From NCBI GenBank assembly GCA_024867545.1, contig JANFNE010000019.1:868001-932000 (forward strand): a stretch of DNA of 64,000 bases, given 5' to 3'. Under the pieces are notes generated by a model. That model had not been told where the DNA came from, ran no database searches, and was given only the letters and a program-made list of their open reading frames with translations. Position numbers and translations under genes: made by a program. Every line of letters begins with the position of its first letter. Position 1 is the first letter of the stretch. Of this stretch, positions 51,864 to 62,824 are shown in pieces. The DNA is from Phytopythium helicoides (lineage: Eukaryota > Oomycota > Peronosporomycetes > Pythiales > Pythiaceae).

Positions 51864-54122
51864 ATGACGCTGCCTGTCGCCTCGACCGCGCCGACGCCCG
51901 GCGCGCCCTCGAACGCGGCATCCAACGGCGCGCTGGGGGCCGCGAACGGCGTCGATAAGCAGCCGCTGACGCCCACGAGCGACGCCAGTCGGCCCGTGGA
52001 GCTCCCGGCCATGCTCCCGCCCGTGTCCATCACGACGCCCCTGATGCCGCCCACGCCCGCGGACGCCTGCAAGATGGACGAGCTGCGCGCCGAGCCCGCC
52101 ACGCCGCCGCCGCGCTGCCTGCTGGAGGACTTCACGCCCTTCTCGCAGTCGCACCTGTGGAAGCTCATGATGTCCTTCTACGACCGCCAAGGCGTCGAGT
52201 CGTGGGCGCAGGGCATCGTGCCACACTTCATCACGTCCAACGCGTTCATCGCCAAGCGCTACTGCAACGTGCTGCGCGCGTACTTGCGCGACGCCACCCG
52301 CCCCGGCTGCCCCAGTCCGGTGCGTCGCATATATCAATGATGATGACGGGTTATCGCATACAGCATTCTAACTGCGCATGTCTTCGAACGACTGTAGCTC
52401 GACACTTCCGAGCCGCTGTACATCGTGGAGCTGGGCACTGGCTCGGGCAAGTTCAGCTTTTACTTCCTGAAAGCTCTCGTAGAGGCAGAGGTGCGGCATG
52501 AATGTACTTTTTGTGAGGACCTCCAGTGGCAATCTAACGCACTTCCTATCGCTCCACAGCGCGTGCTGGACTTTCCGCTCGACAAAATCAAGTACATTAT
52601 GACAGACTTTACCGAGACAAACTTTAACTTTTGGAAGACTCACCCAGCGCTTGCGCCTTACGTCAAGCGCGGGCTTGTAGACTTTGCCATCTTTGACGCG
52701 ACTCGGGACGCGGAACTCTCGCTCTTCAACTCTGGCGAGGTCGTGCGTGCACGGTCCGTGAAGAACCCGCTTTGCGTCGTGGCCAATTATCTCTTCGACA
52801 CGCTCTATCACGACCTTTTCCAGGTCGACAATGGTGTGCTCAAGCAAGGCTTGGTGAGTGTCGGATCAAAACGCTCCGAGGAGCCCGATCCACTCGATCC
52901 AGAGATTATTAAGCGTCTCTCAAACGAGTTCAAGTACGAGCCGGTGGATGAAAATACATTCTACGGCTCTGATCGTCCTCACCACAACAACATCCTCAAG
53001 TGGTACCGTGAGTTCTACGATACACCTCAATCAACGGGAGCGACAATTTTGGTCCCTATCGGAGCTCTTACGGCGCTAGAGCGTCTTCGAGCTCTGGTAT
53101 GCCCAGCTCGTGATGGCGAGGGTGGAGGCGGATTAGTTGTGATTTCGGGAGACAAGGGAAATAACCACCCTGACCACTTCCGTGGACTTAGCGACCCTCA
53201 TATCGCTATCCACGGCAGCTTCTCGGTAATGGTCAATTATCACGCGATTGGAGTGTACTTTGCCAGCCGCGGCGGATTTGCACTCCACAGTCCACAGGAA
53301 GAGGCAAGCTTGAAGGTATCCGCGTTTGTGCTTCCGGCATCGCTTGAGGTGTCAAGCGATGTTGGCAAGGTTGACAGGCTTCTTGGAGAGAAGCTTGACC
53401 ATGTGTGCGATGATCGCAGTCGCGAATTTCCGCACTTGTGCAGCGCGTTTGATGACGAGATCGTGGCATTTGGGCCAAACGACTTCTTTGTCATGCAAAA
53501 GGCAATCAAAGAAGACGCGAAGGCGCCTTCGCTCAAATCTGTCCTTGCCCTCTTGAAGCTGAGCGGTTGGGATCCAGATGTGTTCTACAAGTTTCGCGAC
53601 GTGCTACTCGATCACTCCCCTGGTGCACCGCCCAAGCTCAAAATGGATGTGCGCTACGGGATACCGCTGGTGTGGTCCAACTACTACGCCCTCGACAAGG
53701 AGAAAGACGTAGCGTTTGAGATTGGGCGTTTGTACTACGGGCTACACGACTACGATCGCGCGCTGGCATTCTACACGCTGTCATCGAAGGAAATGGGACG
53801 GCACCACGTTACTAGCCACAACATGGGACTGTGCCATTATAGCAAAAAGCAGCTCGAGCTCGCAGCATCCTGCTTTGAAGAGGCGTACGCACTCAACCCT
53901 TCCTACCAGAAGGCAGCCACGTGGCTCCAGCGCGTGCAGAAGGAGCTCGCAACAGCTCTTGCCAGTGGATCGAGCAACAACAGCGGCGAGAATAGCGTTC
54001 GGTCTGACGAACTGCTCGATCAGCAACAGCAGATCGAGTTGGTGATGCCTCAACACGAAGAGGAGTCGCCACGTCGACCAAGCCGCAGTTCCAGCATGGA
54101 CGCGTCGTCGACTTCCACCTGA
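51864..54122 (+). CDS. SAM-dependent methyltransferase with TPR-like C-terminus
   Basis: Exons 51864-52319, 52398-52490 and 52560-54122 give 703 aa. After an Ala/Pro-rich start and the helix TPFSQSHLWKLMMSFYDRQG comes motif I, YIVELGTGSGKFSFYFLKAL, then KIKYIMTDFTETN and FAIFDATRD, the strands of a Rossmann methyltransferase. VVISGDKGNNHP and GSFSVMVNYHAIGVYF follow in the insert. The last part (ALAFYTLSSKEMGRHHVTSH, LELAASCFEEAYALNPSYQK) has TPR helices, and the tail is Ser/Gln-rich. The second intron, 52491-52559, is 69 nt without a stop, so a retained form would add 23 residues. Substrate unknown; protein methylation is possible. Cytosolic. Confidence 0.75.
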
Positions 54123-54249
54123 ACCTTCGTAGTAGACTGACCAAAACCTTGTGGCGATCCATAGTTTCGCTTCCACCCCACTCCATCTCGTATATTTACT
54201 TCCTGGCGCTAGAGGTTTCCTACGTGGGTTTGTTTGTTTTGTCATTTGC

Positions 54250-55603
54250 TCAGTTCTGCGACTGAATGGACGCCACATCACCCGTGATCTGCCACGCGAT
54301 GGCGCGGCGATCGTTGCCCGCCGAGAAAAAAGTGTTGTGCGGACCCGTGGTGATGCGGCGGACGGCATCTTGGTGACCCTGGTTGGCGCTCGGCCGTAGC
54401 GTCGTCTTGTACGCGAACGAGGGCAGCTCCTTGACTGTAATGCTGCCGTCCGTGGCACCAATGAGCAGGATGGGCGCCTGGGCCATGTCCTGCGCGCCGC
54501 ACAGCGCCGTCACCTTGGAGTCCTGTGTCTCGCGGAAGAGCTGCGCGAACGGAGGTGCGAGGCTCCAGACGATGATCTCCGAGTCCAGTCCGCCACTGAT
54601 CAGGAAGGTCTCGTTCTGGTTGACCCAAAATTCCAAGTCCATGACGGCGTCCGTGTGTCCGCACTGCTCAGGAGCGCCTGCAGTCGCCGGCGTAGATGCC
54701 AGAACCGTGACGCACTGGTACGTTGTCAGGTCCCACAACCGGATCGTCGAGTCCACGGACGCGGATGCCAGACTGGTCGAGTCCGTTTGTCAGCACCAAT
54801 CACTCCTCGTCACGACGCTACCGATCAACGACTTACATTGGCGTGGCTCCGAGCACAAAGGTCTTGAGCCTGGTGACGCCGCGGATGTGTCCTTCGAGCA
54901 CGCCGCGGCATTGGAACTGGTTGGAGGCGGGGTCGAGCTGCCAGTACCGGATGGATCCGTCGGCGCTGCCGCTGAAGAGCGTGGCGACGCCCGTGCGCGC
55001 GTCGGTGGAGCATGCGAGCGAGAGCACGTTCATGGTGTGCGCGAACGGCATGGCGTCGTTCACGCGGAACGCGTACGGCGGCGCCTGCGGGTTCTCGAGG
55101 TTCCACGCGCGCACCTTGCCGACGGCGAGCTTGCTGTTGAGCGGGTAGGCGCCGTCAAAGCCCGCGAAGAGGAAGGGCCCTACGAGCACGAGCGCGACGA
55201 CGCCCTCCCTGTGGCTGCCGTCCCCTCCGTTGGGCCTCGCGTCGTCCTCGTCGTCGGCGCGCAGCGTGGTGATCTCCTGCCAGGTGGCGCAGTCCCACAG
55301 CTTGATCGCGCCGTCCGCGCCGGCCGTGAAGAGCTGCGGGCGCGCGTCCCACATGGCCGCGTCCTTGACCGCTCCTTTGTGCCCGCGCGTCTCGCCGATC
55401 TTCTGGAACACGTGCGGGAAGCGGCACGGCTGCCGGTTGCACTTGCCGCCGTCCATGAAGTTGCGGCAAACCTCGTTGCCCAGCTGCGCGCCGCCGAACC
55501 CGCGCCCTCCGCCGCGCCCTCCGCGCCCTCCGCGCCCGCGGCTGCGGTTGCCGAACCCGCCGCCGCGCCGGTTGTTGCCGCCCCCGTTGCTGTTGTAGCT
55601 CAT
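54250..55603 (-). CDS. CCCH zinc-finger WD40 protein
   Basis: Exon 1 (55603-54837) and exon 2 (54772-54250), joined by a 64-nt GTAAGT-CAG intron, give 429 aa. The N-terminus is RGG-rich (GGRGGRGGGRGFGG), followed by a CCCH finger (C-x8-C-x4-C-x3-H in VCRNFMDGGKCNRQPCRFPH). A WD40 propeller fills the rest: GADGAIKLWDC, SGSADGSIRYWQL, SASVDSTIRLWDL, SGGLDSEIIVWSL, SAGNDRRAIAW. The combination is like ZFWD/CCCH-WD40 proteins of plants, which bind RNA and act in ribonucleoprotein assemblies. Start is the ATG before the RGG part (55603); a further ATG 15 codons upstream is less likely. An RNA-related role is family inference. Confidence 0.85.
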
Positions 55604-55827
55604 GAGTAGCGGAGCTCGACCGACTGGGCAGGTAGGTGGCGGGTCCAAAATGGACTCGAAGCAAAGGACGACTGGATGGGGGGTGGAGATACTAAAATGG
55701 AGGGGGTTGTATGTATTGACTGATCAATTCAAAGAATTGCGTTATTGATATATGAACCCTCCTTATTGGTATCGACACATATCCTCCGCTCCCCTCGAAA
55801 TAATGACGTTTGGATAGGTAGAGTGAC

Positions 55828-56649
55828 ATGTGCAAGCGATCTTTTTCGCCCAAAGGTCGCAATGACCACCATGAGCAGCTACTTGGCGACTTGCTGCTTG
55901 GCGACTTGGACCTGCAGGCCATGGCGGGCGAGTGCTACTCAGTGGAGCTGGAAAAGGGCGAGTTCGGGTTGGGCATTTACTTCGCGGCAGGGGCTGGCGG
56001 CTGTGCGGCCGTGGACGAGAGCGTGCCGTTCTACCGGCTGCCGGACGGCGAGCTGGCGCCGGGCGAGGCCAGCGGCGTCATCGCCCCCGGCGACGCGCTG
56101 CTCAAGATCAACGACGTGCACACGGAGGACTTGGAGCTGACTCAGGTCGTCGAGGAGCTGCGTGCGGTGCCGCAGGGCCAAGTGCGGCTCACTTTCCGTC
56201 GCGGACAGCCGGTCTACGAGGTTGACAGCTACGACAACCAGCAGACGGGGGAAGAAGGAGATAACCAGAAGGAAGAAGACGAAGAGCAGGACGAGGAGGA
56301 ACCTATGAAAGAGGAGGAGGTCGGCGCCACGGCGTCCATGCCGAGCACGCCGTCCAGCAAGAGCTGGGGGATGCTGCAAAGGCTCAGCTTCAGCTCAAAT
56401 GGTGGCAAAACCAGTCAGTCACAAGGGAGAAGTGACCAAAACGCAGATCACGTGCACGATCTTGAAGTCGCGCTAGAACGAGAGCGCAAGTGCCGCTTCC
56501 TGGCCGAGAAGAAAAACATATTGTACCGCAACGAGCTGCTGCGAGTATCTCAAGAGAACTCGGTGCTGCGCGACCAACTTGCACGGGCGACAGACGATCT
56601 TCGTCGCCTTGAGATTTTTGCCCAACGCAATCTCCATCTCGCCATCTAG
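55828..56649 (+). CDS. PDZ-domain coiled-coil protein
   Basis: 273 aa, no intron. A PDZ-like domain lies at about 35-125: YSVELEKGEFGLGIYFAAG (carboxylate-binding GLGI), SGVIAPGDALLKINDVHTED and QGQVRLTFRRG. A very acidic linker (EEDEEQDEEEPMKEEE) and a Ser-rich part follow, and the C-terminus is a coiled coil (LEVALERERKCRFLAEKKNI to QLARATDDLRRLEIFAQRN). It is probably a scaffold protein. The ATG at 55828 keeps a 31-residue start; a second ATG at 55921 (MAGECYSVEL) begins just before the PDZ domain and may be the real start. Divergent from the CCCH-WD40 gene, with about 220 bases between. Confidence 0.7.
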   Translation: MCKRSFSPKGRNDHHEQLLGDLLLGDLDLQAMAGECYSVELEKGEFGLGIYFAAGAGGCAAVDESVPFYRLPDGELAPGEASGVIAPGDALLKINDVHTEDLELTQVVEELRAVPQGQVRLTFRRGQPVYEVDSYDNQQTGEEGDNQKEEDEEQDEEEPMKEEEVGATASMPSTPSSKSWGMLQRLSFSSNGGKTSQSQGRSDQNADHVHDLEVALERERKCRFLAEKKNILYRNELLRVSQENSVLRDQLARATDDLRRLEIFAQRNLHLAI

Positions 56650-57820
56650 ATATTGACTAACCACTGCATGGGAGTTGTGAATACTTGCCCGAGGACACAG
56701 GTAAGGATACATTTTGTCCAGACTTTGTTTAACTTTTTGTGTTTAATCTAGCGAATACGACGCTGGTTTCGATGCGCAGTTGCCTTTACTTTGCTGCCCA
56801 TATGATGACGGATTTTCCCAACTTGCCATGAGCACGATTCGCTTAGCAAACATGTCACGAACTATCGTGCTAGAGTTTCCCGTCCTTGAAAAGGCTTTCA
56901 ACAGAACCTGGACGGCATGTACTGGCCAAATCGCTCCTCCGGACGCAACACTACTGGGAGTGAGGTCGAGGTCTTGTTAACGTGTTTACTGCAAATCTCT
57001 TTTGAATCAAAACGGTACGTTTGCCTTCAGTCTCTCACAAGGTCAGCGTTGTGCTTTAGAGGGAAACAAAGTTGCAACGGCTAAATTGAGAGAACACGGG
57101 TATTGGATGCAGCCCAACGACACATCGGACTGCAGTAGATTCAGGAGTGTTCGTTTCAACACCATAACCTGTTCCTTCTAAACCAATTGATACCTTGCCA
57201 AAATCTTTTCACCGTGACCACGATATCATTTGATAGCTCCATTACTACCACGACGCCAAGCGAGACATGTCGGTAATTCTAATCTGGACTCCTACCAGAA
57301 TGGTTCACTCGGTGCTGAAGTATAGCCGCTCGAGATTGTGTTTCTAGATGGCTTTCAAGTCCGTGCACATGACTCCATCAGCCACCTCCCACGTCCGACC
57401 GAAGCAGTTCGAGGATGCGACTATAACAATCGCCACGGATACGGAATAGATTGAATTATCAGACATATGCAAGTCCAGCAATGTTGGTAAAATGACAACT
57501 GCATTACGCTGACGGCTCTTTCAAATGATGTACAGAGATGCACAGGGAAATGGGCCTTACTATAAGCACATGAAGCAGTGAACTATGGGAGAGCAAGATG
57601 GTTTCACCCCATCCCCACTCAACTGACGATGATTATCCACAGCCAGCATCTATTGCAATCGTTTTTGTTGTCTCACAAAAGAAACGATGGGAACGATCGC
57701 AACACGTAGTCGAGGGAAGCAATAATAGCTGTGTAACCCACGGCAAATGGACGCCATGCTTCTACTTTCAAATGGTCTTGCGCTGACCTTTCATAACTGT
57801 TGACAGAGCGATCTGAAAAC
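56650..57820. other. Gap upstream of the second kinase-ARM gene
   Basis: About 1.2 kb without a supported gene. Only short open frames (for example 56780-56980). AT content is higher than in the neighbouring genes. No repeat copy shared with the upstream gap of the first kinase-ARM gene was noticed, so the similarity between the loci begins at the start codon. Confidence 0.4.
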
Positions 57821-60800
57821 ATGGCCCTCCTTGATATCACCATGCCGGGAGTGGGTAGCGTCGTCAGCGTCCTTGCGAGCATCTACACGCTCTGTCAAGA
57901 ACTCAAGGAGGGTCAAGATGCATGTTGCCGCGTTCACGCGCGACTAGCAGCGATCCTCACTGAAATTCGATCAATGGATGAGAGGAGCAGCCTGCCAGAA
58001 CGCGAAAAGCTCGACAAATATGTGGTCATCACGGTAGATTTCTGGAAGTTCTTGGAAGACTACCGCAGTAAGAAGCTTGTTTCTAGACTCTTACAGCACA
58101 ACAAGTTGATGGAGAAGCTGCAAAGGTTTCACGAAGATATCGATATGCTGTTCAAAATGCTAAACCTAACGTCGATCGGTGCCATGATGGACTGGCGGCA
58201 GCAGTGGGAATTTGACCGACAGAAACAAGAAGGCATGCTTGACAAAATGGTGCGCGACACTGGAGTCGTCATGTCAGAGCTCAAGACGTCGCAGATGCAG
58301 CTGGAAGCCATGACGAACCTGATGTGTGAACGTGATCGACACGCAGACCGACAAAGTAAAGAGGTTATGGACATGATGAAAACCTTGATGGCAACTCTTG
58401 TTCGAGGATCAAAAGTACAAGTGAAGCCGCTAACGCCTTGGTACTTACCGAAAGATGATGTTCGATTTGATTCGGAGCCATTCGCCTGCGGATCGTTTGG
58501 TTCTGTACATCATGGAACGTGGGGAGCTGGCACCAGAGTGGTCGTCAAGTGTCTACTCATGGACGATACAACAGTCGGGTCGAAAGCACAAGACAAGATC
58601 ATTGACGAGGTCAGTATCTGGTACAATCTGAACCATCCACATGTGATCAAGATGTTTGGAGCGTGCCACGTAAGTTCGCCACCGTTTATTGTTTGCGAAG
58701 ATGCCGAAAATGGCAATCTGGCGGACTACTTGGCGAATCCTGCCAACAAGCATCTGATGTGGCGAATGCTGTATCAGTCTGCTCTTGGTCTTGAGTATAT
58801 TCACAATAAGCTTGTAGTTCACGGCGACTTGAAGTTGAACAACATTCTGGTTGGAGCCGATGGGTATGCCAAGCTTGCTGACTTCGGTTTAAGTACGGTG
58901 AAGACATCTTCTTCGACGCTATCGAAGACAAATGCTATCCAACCAGCCAGTCCGGTGTCCGGTGGTTTGCGGTGGCGAGCGCCCGAGTGTTTGAAGAGCA
59001 AGCCGACATTTGCCTCGGATGTATACTCGCTTGCCATGTGCATTTTCGAGGCAGCGACAGGTGAGCCACCTTTCATGCACCTATCGGACGACGATGTTCG
59101 GTACAACTTGAGTCGAGGGGAGATTCCAGACCAGCCAGATGAGATCTCAGAGGAAGTATGGTTGTTGATAAAAGCGATGACGCATGCTGACCGAAAGGTT
59201 CGTTGTTCATTGAGTGCTGCAATCGCAAAACTAAAAGAAATGTCGATCGCTGAAGAATCGACACGAAAACAGCCTTGTGAGATTACGTGCACCAACTGTT
59301 TCAAATCCTTACCAAGTCACGTTCCTTTCTGTTGCTTTTGTGGCTATCGCATAGACAGTATTCACACATCTTCTGCTACAGACACTGCCAAAGGTACTGA
59401 GGATAATTCAAACACTGAGAGCCAGACGCAAGTCACTGTACTATCTTGCAGCAACTGTTCCAATTCTTTATCTGAATTGACATATATCTGTTCCTCTTGC
59501 GGGTTTCGACCAGATAATGATAGTCATTCCTCTGATATGGTTTGCCAGCAAGAAGTTGTTGAAACGAGCCCAACAGACTCCCAATATAATGAAGCGGAAG
59601 TGGAGCATCCTACAAACGACAGTGTTTTGGACCTCGTGGATCTTTTGCACGACAGTTCTGATGACGAGAAAGCTAAAGCAACTGGCGCGATTGCGAGTTT
59701 ACGTAATGATAAGCATCGGATTTTAATCGTATCTACTGGTGGAATCCCACCTCTCATCAAACTTCTGTTATCCGGAAATGATACTCAGAAAGAGAATGCA
59801 ATTGCTGCTCTCGCCAATCTAGCTCAAGACGGCACAAATCAGACTAAAATTGCGATTGCGGGTGGTATTCCGCCTCTTGTTCAGCTGATTCGCAACGGAA
59901 ACGATTCTCAAAGAGAGAAAGCAGCTGAGGTTCTGTGTAAACTGTGTGCTAGCGCTGCCAACCAAGTCACGGTTGCATCTGCTGGTGGTATCCCTCTACT
60001 GATCGAGATGGTAGATACTGGAACCGAGATTCTGAAAGAAAAGGCAGCTGGAGCTATATGGAGTTTGTCTGTAAATAACGACGCAAACAAAGTTACGATC
60101 GCATCGGCGGGTGGAATACCACCTTTGATTGAGTTGGCTCGTTCTGGAAACGAGTCTCAAAAAGAAAACGCTGCAGGAGCTCTTTGGAGTCTGTCGTATA
60201 ATAATGAAAACAAAGTCACGATCTCAGCCTCAGACGGTATTCCGCCTCTTGTTGAGCTACTTCGTACAGGCAGTCCGATTCTAAAAGAGAAGGCAAGTGG
60301 TGTACTATGGAAGCTGACTGAGAATGACGATAATCTAAGTAAGATCGCGTCTGCTGGAGGAATCCCGCTGCTTCTTGAACTTATAGACACGGATAATGAT
60401 ACCCAGAAAGAGAATGCTACTGCAGCTCTCTGGAATTTATCCGCTAATGACGACAACGCAGTCACTATCGCTTCTTTGGGTGGTATCCCACTCCTCTTTC
60501 AATTGCTTCGTTCCGGAAACGACCATCAGAAAGTAAATGCAGCTGCTGTTCTCTGGAATTTATCGTTTAAAAATGAAATCAAAGCCAGCATAGCATCGAA
60601 GGACGGCATATCGACCTTGATCGAGCTGATTTGCTCTGGAAATGATGCTCACAAAGAGAAGGCAAGCGGTATCCTTTCGGAGCTGGCTGAAGATGACGAC
60701 ATTGAGCCCATGATAGCATCTGCTGGTGGAATTCCACCTCTCATCGAATTACTTCGTAGCGGAAACGACGTTCAGATGGTTAATGCAGCTTGTGCTCTTC

Positions 60801-62824
60801 GAAATTTGTCATTTAACGACGAAAGCGAAGCCACAATTGGATCTTCAGGTGGAATCCCGCCTCTTATCGAGTTAATTCGCAGCGAAGATGACAAGCTGAA
60901 GAGAAGCGGCGCTGCTGCACTATGGAATTTGTCCTTCAACTATGAAAATAAAACCGTGATCGCATCCGCAGGTGCCATCCCAGTGCTAATCGAGCTGGTG
61001 TCCTCCGGAAGTGATTTTCTCAAAGAAAGAGCGAGTGGTATACTTTGGAAGTTAGCCGACAATGACGAGAACAAAGTTACGATTGAATCTGCAGGAGGAA
61101 TCCCTCCACTAATCGAACTCATTGGCACAGGAAACAACATTCAAAAAGGAAATGCCTCTGCCGCTCTCTGGAGTCTTTCGTACAACGACGACAACGTGAC
61201 CACAATCGCATCTGCTGGTGGTATTCCAGCTCTAGTCGAGCTGATCCGCTCTGGTCTCGATATTCACAAAACAAATGCGAGTGGCGCTCTTTCAAAGTTG
61301 TCAAAGAATGACGAACACCTAATCGCAATCGTCTCTGCCGGTGGGATTCCTCCTCTCGTTGAGTTGCTTTGCTCTGACAGTGATAGTCACAAGGAGCATG
61401 CAAGCGAAATTCTCTCAGAATTGATTAATGACGAAGAAATAGAAACCACGATCGTGTCCGCAGGTGGGATCCCATCTCTAATCGAGCTACTTCGGACGGG
61501 GAACGACGTTATGAAAGAAAATGCTGCTACCGCTCTCATAAATTTCTCCTATAGTGAAGAAAACCAAGTCACAATTGCTTCTGCTGACGGGATTCCTCCA
61601 CTAGTCGAGCTACTTCGCTCTGATAACGATACCCTCAAAACGAAGGCAAGTGAAATTATTTCAGATTTAGCTGAAAATTGTGAGGTTGACGACATGATCG
61701 TATCTGCGGGTGGCGTCTCGCCTTTAGTCGAATTGCTTCGGACAGGAAACGATAGGCAAAAAGGATATGCTGCTTCTGCTCTTTGGAATCTCTCTTATGG
61801 CAATGAAAATCAAATTATAATTGCTTCTGCTGGTGGGATTCCGCCACTTATTGAGCTAATTCGCTCCAGTAATGATTTTCAAAAGCTAGATGCAGCACGC
61901 GCTCTCTTTAATTTGTCATTAAATGACACAAACAAAGTTGCAATTGCATCTGCAGATGGGATTCCTGTTCTCATCGAGCTAATTCGCACTGGAACAGACG
62001 TTCAGAAAGAAAATGCTGTTGGGGCCCTTTTCAATTTATCATACAACAATGAAAGTCAAACGATTATCGCATCTGATGGCGGAGTCGCAGTTTTGACGGG
62101 ACTACTCTCCAGCAGTAATGATAAAATTAAAGAAAGGGCAGTAGGAGCCCTCTGTAATATGACGATCGATAACGAGCTCAACCGAAGTGCAGTAGTATCG
62201 GTAGATTGCTTACTGAGTCTTGTTGAATTAGTTCGAAGCGGCAATAGTGGTCAAAATGGTCATGCTGTGAGCCTTCTGGAAGTATTGGCTGAGGAAAATG
62301 ATGCGAACAAAGTTGCGATTGCGTTCGCTGGTGGGATATCACCTCTTTTAAACCGGATTTGCAATGGTACTGCTGTTGAAAAAGAAAAGGCTGCAGCAGC
62401 ACTCGTGAAGTTGGCCCCCAATGACACTGCTCGATTCGCAATTGCATCAGCAGGTGGCGTCCAGCCTATTGTGGAGCTACTTCGAAATGATAGTAACAAA
62501 CTCAAAACATTCGGGGTAATTGCTTTATGGAACTTGGCCCACAACGCTCCTACTGGATTCGAAATCATCACCGCAGATGGCATCCCACTACTTATAGAGC
62601 TGATTCGAAGCGGAGACGATGATCAGAAGCAGTACGCAGCTGGTACTCTCAGCAAACTGGCAGTTTCCAGCGAGAGCAACGGATCCAAGATTGTTTCTGC
62701 GGGAGGCGTACCCCCACTTTTGGAGCTTTCTCAATCCGGGACCAACGTTCAGAAAGAATACGCCGCCGCTGCTCTCGCAGCTTTGGCAACCGATGCAAAT
62801 TCGGAGTCATCGTCAAATGAGTAA
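57821..62824 (+). CDS. HeLo/MLKL-like, kinase, zinc-ribbon, ARM-repeat protein 2
   Basis: 1667 aa, no intron; paralogue of the gene at 32312. The N-terminal helical region (IYTLCQELKEGQDACCRVHA) and kinase align without gaps to the first copy, including Lys243, Glu263, HGDLKLNN, DFG and APE, and long stretches from 350 to 435 are identical. It has two zinc ribbons instead of one (ITCTNCF...CCFCGYR and LSCSNCS...CSSCGFR). The ARM array has 26 repeats of about 41 residues, many with LWNLS in the second helix, and ends with TDANSESSSNE, without the polybasic tail of the first copy. The ATG at 57821 is the first in frame after the leader. Possibly an intracellular receptor or scaffold kinase; role inferred only. 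Confidence 0.85.
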   Translation: MALLDITMPGVGSVVSVLASIYTLCQELKEGQDACCRVHARLAAILTEIRSMDERSSLPEREKLDKYVVITVDFWKFLEDYRSKKLVSRLLQHNKLMEKLQRFHEDIDMLFKMLNLTSIGAMMDWRQQWEFDRQKQEGMLDKMVRDTGVVMSELKTSQMQLEAMTNLMCERDRHADRQSKEVMDMMKTLMATLVRGSKVQVKPLTPWYLPKDDVRFDSEPFACGSFGSVHHGTWGAGTRVVVKCLLMDDTTVGSKAQDKIIDEVSIWYNLNHPHVIKMFGACHVSSPPFIVCEDAENGNLADYLANPANKHLMWRMLYQSALGLEYIHNKLVVHGDLKLNNILVGADGYAKLADFGLSTVKTSSSTLSKTNAIQPASPVSGGLRWRAPECLKSKPTFASDVYSLAMCIFEAATGEPPFMHLSDDDVRYNLSRGEIPDQPDEISEEVWLLIKAMTHADRKVRCSLSAAIAKLKEMSIAEESTRKQPCEITCTNCFKSLPSHVPFCCFCGYRIDSIHTSSATDTAKGTEDNSNTESQTQVTVLSCSNCSNSLSELTYICSSCGFRPDNDSHSSDMVCQQEVVETSPTDSQYNEAEVEHPTNDSVLDLVDLLHDSSDDEKAKATGAIASLRNDKHRILIVSTGGIPPLIKLLLSGNDTQKENAIAALANLAQDGTNQTKIAIAGGIPPLVQLIRNGNDSQREKAAEVLCKLCASAANQVTVASAGGIPLLIEMVDTGTEILKEKAAGAIWSLSVNNDANKVTIASAGGIPPLIELARSGNESQKENAAGALWSLSYNNENKVTISASDGIPPLVELLRTGSPILKEKASGVLWKLTENDDNLSKIASAGGIPLLLELIDTDNDTQKENATAALWNLSANDDNAVTIASLGGIPLLFQLLRSGNDHQKVNAAAVLWNLSFKNEIKASIASKDGISTLIELICSGNDAHKEKASGILSELAEDDDIEPMIASAGGIPPLIELLRSGNDVQMVNAACALRNLSFNDESEATIGSSGGIPPLIELIRSEDDKLKRSGAAALWNLSFNYENKTVIASAGAIPVLIELVSSGSDFLKERASGILWKLADNDENKVTIESAGGIPPLIELIGTGNNIQKGNASAALWSLSYNDDNVTTIASAGGIPALVELIRSGLDIHKTNASGALSKLSKNDEHLIAIVSAGGIPPLVELLCSDSDSHKEHASEILSELINDEEIETTIVSAGGIPSLIELLRTGNDVMKENAATALINFSYSEENQVTIASADGIPPLVELLRSDNDTLKTKASEIISDLAENCEVDDMIVSAGGVSPLVELLRTGNDRQKGYAASALWNLSYGNENQIIIASAGGIPPLIELIRSSNDFQKLDAARALFNLSLNDTNKVAIASADGIPVLIELIRTGTDVQKENAVGALFNLSYNNESQTIIASDGGVAVLTGLLSSSNDKIKERAVGALCNMTIDNELNRSAVVSVDCLLSLVELVRSGNSGQNGHAVSLLEVLAEENDANKVAIAFAGGISPLLNRICNGTAVEKEKAAAALVKLAPNDTARFAIASAGGVQPIVELLRNDSNKLKTFGVIALWNLAHNAPTGFEIITADGIPLLIELIRSGDDDQKQYAAGTLSKLAVSSESNGSKIVSAGGVPPLLELSQSGTNVQKEYAAAALAALATDANSESSSNE

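Noticed and set aside
51654..52337. 227-codon minus-strand ORF
   Set aside because: Antisense of the methyltransferase first exon; Arg/Gly-rich.
54383..55609. 408-codon plus-strand ORF
   Set aside because: Antisense of the CCCH/WD40 gene, reading through its intron.
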